Of a stretch of DNA of 5,741 nt, positions 1 to 5,590 are shown one piece after another; the stretch's first letter is position 1, and each line of letters starts with the position of its first letter. The notes below the pieces were generated by a model. It searched no databases. It saw nothing but the letters and a program-made list of their open reading frames with translations, and was not told the DNA's origin. The stretch is taken from contig WFPV01000203.1 in the NCBI GenBank assembly GCA_015487405.1, forward strand, positions 1 to 5,741, in the 5' to 3' direction. This DNA is from Aquifex sp. (GTDB taxonomy: Bacteria > Aquificota > Aquificia > Aquificales > Aquificaceae). The translations under genes were made by a program, and so were the position numbers.

Positions 1-1112
1 ACGTGGGAGTATCTCTCTATCCTCATAAAGTTTTCTACCTTCACGCTTCCCGTTTTTGCCACTCTCCCTATATCGTTCCTCGCAAGGTCAACGAGCATGA
101 GGTGCTCCGCCCTTTCCTTTTCATCGGAAAGGAGCTCCTCCTCTAAGGCTCTGTCCTCTTCCTCGGTTTTTCCCCTCCTCCTCGTTCCCGCAATGGGACG
201 TGTCTCTATCTTACCCTCCTCAAGCCTTACGAGAATTTCAGGAGAAGAGCCTATAACCTTAAGGTCTCCGAAATCCAGGTAATACATATAGGGGGAGGGA
301 TTCAGAAACCTGAGAATCCTGTAAATCTTATCGGGATTGGAGTAGAAAGGCCTCCTGAACCTCTGGGAGAGGACTACCTGAATAACGTCACCTTGAGCTA
401 TATACTCCTTAGCCTTTTTAACTATACTTTCAAACTCTTCCTTGGAAAAGTTAGAACGCCAGTTATTTAAATTCGGCTCTCTCTCGGAAACACTAAGAAG
501 AGTTGTAGAACTCTCTTTTATCCTTTTTAAAACTTTTTCTATCTTCTCTACACCCCTGTTATACTCTTCATCTAAATCGTTTTTGGTAAATAGCGGAACT
601 ACAATCTTTATCTTTCCCGTTAAGTTGTCGTGAATTATAACAACATCCGTAAGAACGAGAAATATATCGTAAGTCTGAATTGGGTCGGGATTTTCATCTG
701 GAACGGGTTCGTAAAACTTCACAACATCGTAAGCGAAATACCCGACGAGCCCTCCCCAAAAACGCGGAAGATTAGGGTCGTTGTAAGGTTTAAAATTCCT
801 AACAATTTTCTTTATCTCACCTAAAGGGTCCTTGCTTTTAAAAAATTCTACCTTTCCCCTGTTATAAATTTCTCCAAACTCTTTACGGGTTCTAATGTAA
901 AAGGAAGAGCCTAAGATAACAAAGGAATATCTCCCCCACTTTTCTCCGCCTTCCGCACTTTCTAAAAGGACATTAAATTGACCTTTATCTTTCACTTTAA
1001 GAAATAGGGAAAGGGGAGTTTCCGTATCCACCAAAAGTTCCGTGTAAAGAGGAACTACGCTGAATTCCTTAGAGATACGCCTAAAGTCTTCTCTGGACAA
1101 ATTCAATTGCAT
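1..1112 (-). CDS. trpE: Anthranilate synthase component I, N-terminal 370 codons (partial at left edge)
   Basis: TrpE converts chorismate to anthranilate, the first committed step of tryptophan synthesis, using ammonia delivered by the TrpG glutamine amidotransferase subunit in the cytoplasm. The minus-strand reading frame is open from the ATG at 1112 to the window edge. The tryptophan feedback motif LLES-X10-S is intact (residues 49-52 and Ser63). NPSPYMYY begins at residue 271, SSPE lies at 289-292, RPIAGTRRRG at 305-314 and HLMLVDLARND at 337-347, all hallmarks of the chorismate-binding domain. The frame leaves the window just after ERYSHV. TrpE is usually about 490-500 residues, so roughly 120-130 C-terminal residues are missing. 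No Shine-Dalgarno sequence precedes the ATG, but TAAAAT lies 8 bases upstream, which would suit a leaderless message. The gene is divergent from the secretin operon. PabB is a relative, but the intact feedback motif favours TrpE. No leader peptide or attenuator is visible in the 45-base gap. Confidence 0.95.
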   Translation of the reverse strand, partial: MQLNLSREDFRRISKEFSVVPLYTELLVDTETPLSLFLKVKDKGQFNVLLESAEGGEKWGRYSFVILGSSFYIRTRKEFGEIYNRGKVEFFKSKDPLGEIKKIVRNFKPYNDPNLPRFWGGLVGYFAYDVVKFYEPVPDENPDPIQTYDIFLVLTDVVIIHDNLTGKIKIVVPLFTKNDLDEEYNRGVEKIEKVLKRIKESSTTLLSVSEREPNLNNWRSNFSKEEFESIVKKAKEYIAQGDVIQVVLSQRFRRPFYSNPDKIYRILRFLNPSPYMYYLDFGDLKVIGSSPEILVRLEEGKIETRPIAGTRRRGKTEEEDRALEEELLSDEKERAEHLMLVDLARNDIGRVAKTGSVKVENFMRIERYSH

Positions 1113-1157
1113 AGAGTTAAATTTTACAGAGGGAGTGTTATAATAGGGGAAATAAAA
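1113..1157. promoter_or_regulatory. Divergent promoter region between trpE and the secretin operon
   Basis: This 45-base gap must serve both genes, unless promoters lie inside coding sequence. On the plus strand a perfect extended -10 element, TGTTATAAT, occupies 1136-1144 (TATAAT at 1139-1144). The -35 position holds only a weak candidate, GTTAAA at 1116-1121 with 17-base spacing. On the minus strand TAAAAT (plus-strand 1121-1126) ends 8 bases before the trpE ATG, again with no recognisable -35. The two -10 candidates are only 12 bases apart, so simultaneous initiation in both directions would probably interfere. Promoter function is inferred from motif matching alone. Confidence 0.45.
1145..1150 (+). 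promoter_or_regulatory. Shine-Dalgarno sequence that decides the start of the PilO/GspM-like gene
   Basis: AGGGGA lies 7 bases before the ATG at 1158. An upstream in-frame ATG at 1107 overlaps the trpE start and has no ribosome-binding site, so 1158 is chosen. The motif directly abuts the TATAAT at 1139-1144. A transcript starting 6-8 bases after that -10 would exclude it, so either the real promoter lies further upstream or the message is nearly leaderless. Confidence 0.6.
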
Positions 1158-1850
1158 ATGAATAAATTTCTTACCTGGTTTAATGAAAGAGCACAAACGG
1201 AAAAGATAGGTTTAATACTTCTTGTGCTTGCAGGGGTAGGATTTTTCCTTTACCAAATCTATAAACAAAGTGCAAAAATTGATAGATTGGAAAAAGAACT
1301 TAGGGAAATTCAAAACTTGCAAGCGTACTATTTTGAAAAAAAGAGGCTTGAGAAGAAGCTAAAAGAACTTGAAGAGGGAATAAACTTCTATAAATTGTCT
1401 TACGAAGATATATATAACGCAGCCTATAAAAACAATATAACCATTTTAGAAGCTAAAAAGCTTAAAGTTAAGAAATTTTCCGTAAATATAAGCGGGGAAA
1501 AAGTGATACTTTCCTCGGTTGCTCAAAAACAGAGACCTCGGAGAGAGAGAGAGAACAGACAGAAAAAATCGCAACAACGAAGACGAACTATTGTAGCTGA
1601 ACCTGTTAATCTAAAACTTATGGGCAATAAAGAGAAAATGCTTACCTTTCTCGAAGAAATAACTCGGGACAAGCTCGTAGCCTTGGGGGGTTTTTACGGT
1701 GGTTGTATCACTGAGACTAACTTTAAAAGATTGGAAGTTCCTCCGAATATTTGTAGTATGGATGCTCGCAGATATAAAGATTGGCTCTGTTCTAAAGTAA
1801 ATCGCGACAAATTCTATATAACACTCCTTTTATTACATGTGGGGGAATAA
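1158..1850 (+). CDS. PilO/GspM-like inner-membrane assembly protein (230 aa)
   Basis: This is probably the bitopic inner-membrane protein that works with the downstream secretin in a type II secretion or type IV pilus machine. A short cytoplasmic N-terminus (residues 1-16) precedes one hydrophobic segment at about 17-35. A charged coiled coil follows at about 36-75, rich in Leu at heptad-like spacing (IDRLEKELREIQ, KKRLEKKLKELEE). The remainder looks like two halves of the ferredoxin-like fold of PilO/GspM proteins: about 82-120, then 148-230. The second half contains VNLKLMGNKEKMLTFLEEIT, which resembles the PilO pattern of a beta strand, a glycine and a helix with Phe-Leu. A very basic linker (about 121-145) joins the halves. 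Cys183, Cys199 and Cys211 sit in the predicted periplasmic part. Sequence identity to named families looks low, so PilO versus GspM is unresolved. Operon position just before a secretin supports the call. Confidence 0.65.
   Translation: MNKFLTWFNERAQTEKIGLILLVLAGVGFFLYQIYKQSAKIDRLEKELREIQNLQAYYFEKKRLEKKLKELEEGINFYKLSYEDIYNAAYKNNITILEAKKLKVKKFSVNISGEKVILSSVAQKQRPRRERENRQKKSQQRRRTIVAEPVNLKLMGNKEKMLTFLEEITRDKLVALGGFYGGCITETNFKRLEVPPNICSMDARRYKDWLCSKVNRDKFYITLLLLHVGE
1541..1554 (+). repeat. (GA)7 dinucleotide tract inside the PilO/GspM-like gene
   Basis: Seven GA units run uninterrupted and encode part of the basic linker (Arg-Glu-Arg-Glu, residues about 129-132). Gain or loss of one unit would shift the frame and remove the second half of the protein. 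Whether it varies in nature cannot be seen from one sequence. Confidence 0.8.
1841..1846 (+). promoter_or_regulatory. Ribosome-binding site of the secretin gene, embedded in the end of the upstream gene
   Basis: GGGGGA lies 5 bases before the ATG at 1852 and overlaps the last codons of the upstream gene (stop TAA at 1848-1850). It favours the start at 1852 over an in-frame ATG at 1837. The 1852 start also places two lysines directly before the hydrophobic signal segment. The one-base gap between stop and start suggests translational coupling. Confidence 0.65.
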
Positions 1851-1851
1851 G

Positions 1852-4050
1852 ATGAAGAAGATAGGGAACCTTTTAATACTTCTACTCTTCTTTTCTCTAC
1901 TTAGAGCACAAGATACTTTACCTATAAAGACACCCAGGGAACAAACGTGGGAGGGATTAAAGAGATTAGCCTTTGTTGAAATTTATAGATACGGGAAAGT
2001 TGAGAAATTTCAAATAGCTGAGTACATTGAAAGTTTGGGTTATATGCCAAATAAGCGATCTATCACCGTATTTATTACGAAACTGGAAGAACGGGAACCT
2101 GAAAAACATTACAAGAACTACACCATCCTTAGGGCTAATTTTCAGAACATTTCCTTAGGTACAGCACTTTACACATTAGCTAAGCTTATGAAAAAGAATG
2201 TAATATTCGGGAAAGAGCTACTGAAAGAGTCTACAGAAAGGAGGAATATAGCTGAGGTAAGGGTTTATAACGTACAGAAAAGTGTCACCGCCCGTAAAGA
2301 AGGAAGAAAGCAACAAGAAGAAATCCAAATGATCCCTCAAAAAGAAGCAAGTGAATCTGATACAGCGTCCTCTCAGAAAAATCTCAATGAAGCTACAAAT
2401 AAAAGAATAAGTGAAAGTGCGGAACTTATAGAAACTTACTCGATTTCTTCTTATCTTCTTCAACCTATAAACTTGGTTATTGAACATCCAATAAGGGCCT
2501 ATACTCTATTTAGAAATATACTCAAGGAATACAATTTGATGGCGATAAGACTTTCGGGGAACTTAATAAAAGTTGGTATAAAAGATACTATAGAGTTTTC
2601 ACTTAATACGGATGACAAGAATGTGGTCTCCGACTTTATAAAGCGACTAAAGATGTACGTTTCTCCCGCAGCACGTATTGTTTACGATAAAGCTCTCAGA
2701 AAAGTAATAGTTACCGATCTAAAAGAGAATATCGATAGGTTAAGGAATTTGAGGGATGACTTTTACTCTATGCTTAATCGGAAAGCAAAAGAAAAACAAA
2801 AAGAAGAGAAAAGAATAGTATCTAAGGTGTTTTTCTTCCCCAATGAAAAAGAGCTTGAGTTAGCAAAAAGTTTTATAAGCAAGGAATTTGGAGACATAGT
2901 TTCTTTCTCCGAAGATAAGGATTTCAACGCACTTATAGTGGTAGGTGACCGTTATACTATTGAAAATCTTACACATAAGCTGGAAAGACTCTCATCCAGC
3001 TCCACCAAAACTCACTTTGTGACTTCGAGAGTCTTTTATGTAAGGTACATTACTCCGCAGAAATTAAAAAAGCTTATTGAGCCTTTGCTTTCCGAAGAAG
3101 GGGAGGTTTATATCCTTACCAGTCAAGATATATACAAAACACAAGACTTTGATAAAGATAAAGTATTTATTAAGGGAGCGAGTAACCTTGAAGAGAATGC
3201 TTTCGGTGATATTTCTAAGGAAAGGGAAAGTAAAGTTACGGCGAGGAATATAATACTAATACGCGATTATCCGGAAAGAATAGAGGAAATTTACAAAAGA
3301 TTCAAAAAGTTCCTTTCCGATAAACCTATAAGGATTATTATTAGGGCAAGATTTTTAGAAGTTCAAAAAAATATCCTCAGAGAGCTTGGATTTAACTGGA
3401 AACTGCTATTTTCTAAAGCATATTCTCCCACATTTTGGTCAGGTAGTGCTTCTATGGAATCGTTGTTTAGCGGTACGCGCGGCTTGTTTGCTTTCACACT
3501 TCAGAAGGGAAGGCTTAACTTGCTCGACCTAAAACTTAAAGCTTATGAAAGAGAAAACCTTGCAAGAAATCTGGCAGAGCCGTACGTTCTAACAACAAAT
3601 GGTGAACCTGCGGTTGTGGCTAGTGGTGTGGAATGGCCCGTTTTTAGGCTTAACATTACTCAACAACTTACTCAGATAACTTGGAGATATATAAATATAC
3701 CGATAACTCTCATAGCTACACCGATACTTTTACCAGATGATACGATAGTGCTTGATATAACCTTAACAAGGAAGCAAATAGTGGATTTCTTTAGATTTCC
3801 GATTACTCAGGAAGTTACTCAGGATATTCCTATATTATCCTCTTCAAGAATTGATATAAAGATTCCCGTGAAGAATGGAGAAACTATTGTAATAGCAGGT
3901 ATACTGGAAAAGGCATCAAGTAATAATGAAGAAGGTATTCCGGGATTCCGGAGGATTCCTTTGTTGGGTTGGTTATTTAAAACTCAAACGAAAGAAATGA
4001 AAGATAAGGAACTTCTCATCTTCTTAACTCCCGAAATTGTTGAGGAATAG
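1852..4050 (+). CDS. gspD: Secretin of the GspD/PilQ family, outer-membrane pore (732 aa)
   Basis: Secretins form the multimeric outer-membrane channel of type II secretion and type IV pili. Starting at 1852, a signal peptide reads MKKIGNLLILLLFFSLLRA with likely cleavage before Gln-Asp. Then come, in order: a helical region at about 31-85 that resembles a winged helix; an N0 domain split in two (about 95-126 and 203-242) by a polar insertion; N1-like modules at about 246-309, 322-380 and 391-489; and the secretin domain at about 491-730. The family signature is clear: GETIVIAGIL at 676-685, then GIPGFRRIPLLGWLF at 695-709 and KELLIFLTPEIV at 719-730. The N0-N1-N2-N3 order matches GspD. The protein stops two residues after the secretin domain, so it lacks the C-terminal S domain that binds a pilotin in some GspD proteins. 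PilQ remains possible; no AMIN domain was recognised. It is transcribed with the PilO/GspM-like gene, one base upstream. Confidence 0.92.
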   Translation: MKKIGNLLILLLFFSLLRAQDTLPIKTPREQTWEGLKRLAFVEIYRYGKVEKFQIAEYIESLGYMPNKRSITVFITKLEEREPEKHYKNYTILRANFQNISLGTALYTLAKLMKKNVIFGKELLKESTERRNIAEVRVYNVQKSVTARKEGRKQQEEIQMIPQKEASESDTASSQKNLNEATNKRISESAELIETYSISSYLLQPINLVIEHPIRAYTLFRNILKEYNLMAIRLSGNLIKVGIKDTIEFSLNTDDKNVVSDFIKRLKMYVSPAARIVYDKALRKVIVTDLKENIDRLRNLRDDFYSMLNRKAKEKQKEEKRIVSKVFFFPNEKELELAKSFISKEFGDIVSFSEDKDFNALIVVGDRYTIENLTHKLERLSSSSTKTHFVTSRVFYVRYITPQKLKKLIEPLLSEEGEVYILTSQDIYKTQDFDKDKVFIKGASNLEENAFGDISKERESKVTARNIILIRDYPERIEEIYKRFKKFLSDKPIRIIIRARFLEVQKNILRELGFNWKLLFSKAYSPTFWSGSASMESLFSGTRGLFAFTLQKGRLNLLDLKLKAYERENLARNLAEPYVLTTNGEPAVVASGVEWPVFRLNITQQLTQITWRYINIPITLIATPILLPDDTIVLDITLTRKQIVDFFRFPITQEVTQDIPILSSSRIDIKIPVKNGETIVIAGILEKASSNNEEGIPGFRRIPLLGWLFKTQTKEMKDKELLIFLTPEIVEE

Positions 4051-5337
4051 TTAGGAAAGCTTGGATAGAATTTTTTCTCTCCACGCTCTTGCTTTTCTAT
4101 ATACTTCTTCTTCGTCAATAGTTTTAAGTTTTCTTTTTTCCATAAGAACTTTTCCTTTGCATACAACTGTGTCGATACTTTCAGAGTTTGCTGAATAAAC
4201 AAACTGAGCTATAGGGTCATATAAAGGTTGGAATTCCGGAACAGATGTATTAATAAGGATAAAGTCTGCTTCGTAACCCTCTTCTATCTTACCAGCTTTT
4301 ATACCTGCTATTTTAAAACCGTTTTCAGTCGCCATTTGCAACACTGTTTTTGCATCTATAGCCTTTGCATTCAGATTAGCACCTTTATGGAGCTTTGCAC
4401 ATGTTGATATTTCTTCGTGCATATTAAGGTTGTCGTTTGAAGCTGCACCGTCAGTTCCGAGACCTACAAGTATTCCCCTATTAATATAATCAGGCACAGG
4501 AGCAATCCCGGAAGCGAGTTTTAGATTGCTCTCAGGACAATGAGCAATTTTTACACCTTTTTCTCTGAGTATTTCTCTTTCCTCTTCCGAGGTCCAAACC
4601 ATGTGGGCACATAGGACATTTTCGCCGAGAAAGCCGATATTGTTTAGATGAATTACAGGAGTATACCCGTATTCTTCTTTGATTCTTTCTACTTCTCCTT
4701 TGGTTTCCGCTACGTGGATATGAAGTAATAGTCCGTATTCATCAGCCAGTTCTTTTGCCATCTTTAAAGTTTTTGGTGAACACGTATAAGGAGCATGGGG
4801 ACATATTACCGGGAAAACATAGTTTCTATCCTTGAATTCTTCAACGAATTTTCTTGCTCTTTCTATGTATTCTTCAGGGGTACCTGCTACTTTTGTAGGG
4901 AAATCTAATATACCGAAACCGAGACCTGCTCTTACTCCAACCTCTTCACACACTTCTCCTACACTTTCTTCAAAAAAATACATATCCATAAACAAGGTAG
5001 TTCCACTTTTTATAGCTTCGATTAGGCCTAGTAGTGTCCCATCTCTAACAAATTCAGGGGAAACAAATTCTGCCTCTAAGGGCCATATAACTTTTTGAAG
5101 CCAGTCCATCAAAGGTAGATCCGCACCAAGTCCCCTTAACAGAGTCATCGGAATATGCGTATGCATATTGGCAAAGGATGGTAGGATAATTTTTCCCTCT
5201 CCCAGAATTATTTCTTTTGCTTCAAGTTGCAAATTCTTATCAATTTTTTTTATCACACCGTCTTTTATGGCTATATTGTAGTTCTCTCCTCTACCCGGAA
5301 TCGCAACATCTTTTACTAAAAGGTCTACCTTTTCCAT
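4051..5337 (-). CDS. mtaD: 5-methylthioadenosine/S-adenosylhomocysteine deaminase (428 aa)
   Basis: This is a cytoplasmic amidohydrolase-superfamily enzyme that deaminates 5-methylthioadenosine and S-adenosylhomocysteine to the inosine forms, a salvage route for S-adenosylmethionine by-products. The metal ligands expected for the family are present: His59 and His61 in NMHTHIPM, His208 in LHIHVAET, and Asp296 in GLGTDGAASND. Glu211, next to His208, is the expected substrate and proton-transfer residue; His181 (CPHAPYTC) and His245 (CAHMVW) fit the remaining active-site histidines. A composite beta domain is made from about residues 1-55 and 355-428 (EADFILIN at 356-363) around the barrel. Length is normal for the family. 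The exact substrate cannot be fixed from sequence: related enzymes act on adenosine, guanine or chlorinated triazines. No Shine-Dalgarno precedes the ATG at 5337. The gene converges on the secretin gene with no bases between stop codons, and shares strand with the CRISPR array and transposase upstream of it. Confidence 0.9.
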   Translation of the reverse strand: MEKVDLLVKDVAIPGRGENYNIAIKDGVIKKIDKNLQLEAKEIILGEGKIILPSFANMHTHIPMTLLRGLGADLPLMDWLQKVIWPLEAEFVSPEFVRDGTLLGLIEAIKSGTTLFMDMYFFEESVGEVCEEVGVRAGLGFGILDFPTKVAGTPEEYIERARKFVEEFKDRNYVFPVICPHAPYTCSPKTLKMAKELADEYGLLLHIHVAETKGEVERIKEEYGYTPVIHLNNIGFLGENVLCAHMVWTSEEEREILREKGVKIAHCPESNLKLASGIAPVPDYINRGILVGLGTDGAASNDNLNMHEEISTCAKLHKGANLNAKAIDAKTVLQMATENGFKIAGIKAGKIEEGYEADFILINTSVPEFQPLYDPIAQFVYSANSESIDTVVCKGKVLMEKRKLKTIDEEEVYRKARAWREKILSKLS

Positions 5338-5345
5338 AAAAAAGT

Positions 5346-5373
5346 ATTTTAGATGGTTGCCTGAGTTTTTGAA
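5346..5373 (-). promoter_or_regulatory. Candidate mtaD promoter giving a leaderless message
   Basis: Read on the minus strand, TTCAAA (5368-5373, 4 of 6 matches to TTGACA) is followed after 16 bases by TAAAAT (5346-5351, 5 of 6 matches to TATAAT). Only 8 bases separate the -10 from the ATG at 5337, so transcription would begin at or within a few bases of the start codon. This fits the absence of a Shine-Dalgarno sequence. The element lies in the 45-base gap between mtaD and the first CRISPR repeat. Confidence 0.5.
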
Positions 5374-5382
5374 TAAGTAAAG

Positions 5383-5590
5383 GTTTCAATCCCTTATAGG
5401 CACATAACAAACATGCCAATACATGGGACACTGCTAACGCAAATCCCAGTTTCAATCCCTTATAGGCACATAACAAACAGGGATAAAACCAGGGGCAAGC
5501 GGGAGCGGGTCCGAGTTTCAATCCCTTATAGGCACATAACAAACCCTGAATAACATTATAAACGATTTTTCGGAAACAGGGTTTCAATCC
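5383..5590 (-). CRISPR. Short CRISPR array: three perfect repeats, three spacers and a truncated fourth repeat
   Basis: Identical 30-base repeats lie at 5383-5412, 5449-5478 and 5515-5544. On the plus strand each begins GTTTCAATCCCTTATAGG and ends CACATAACAAAC. The spacers at 5413-5448, 5479-5514 and 5545-5580 are each exactly 36 bases and unrelated to one another. A fourth repeat begins in perfect phase at 5581 but matches only GTTTCAATCC (5581-5590) before the sequence changes to the insertion sequence. GTTTCAAT is the reverse complement of ATTGAAAC, the usual 8-base 5' handle of crRNAs from type I-B and type III systems, so the array is inferred to be transcribed on the minus strand with its leader to the right. 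The left flank has only 45 bases before mtaD, too little for a typical leader. No cas gene is in the window, so the array depends on Cas proteins encoded elsewhere or is inactive. Confidence 0.95.

Noticed and set aside
97..824. Three short plus-strand reading frames (61-64 codons)
   Set aside because: They lie antisense to trpE, whose motifs are unmistakable on the other strand; their serine-rich or irregular peptides show no domain and no ribosome-binding sites stand out.
1107..1157. Upstream in-frame ATG at 1107 for the PilO/GspM-like gene
   Set aside because: It overlaps the trpE start and has no ribosome-binding site, while the ATG at 1158 has AGGGGA at good spacing and gives a standard short cytoplasmic N-terminus.
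2218..2487. An 89-codon minus-strand frame inside the secretin gene
   Set aside because: It is antisense to the polar insertion of the secretin, has no recognisable motif and no convincing start signal.
4021..4057. A hairpin at the secretin-mtaD junction as a bidirectional terminator
   Set aside because: The stem is AU-rich with a 19-base loop, and the nearest T-run on the plus strand is about a dozen bases downstream, so it does not fit a Rho-independent terminator.
5338..5382. The mtaD-side flank as the CRISPR leader
   Set aside because: It is only 45 bases, contains a likely mtaD promoter facing away from the array, and the repeat end ATTGAAAC places the leader on the other side.
5291..5587. 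A 98-codon minus-strand reading frame with three copies of LLCAYKGLK
   Set aside because: The repeated peptide is the translation of the CRISPR repeats: repeat plus spacer is 66 bases, a multiple of three, so the frame stays open by arithmetic. It also overlaps the mtaD start.
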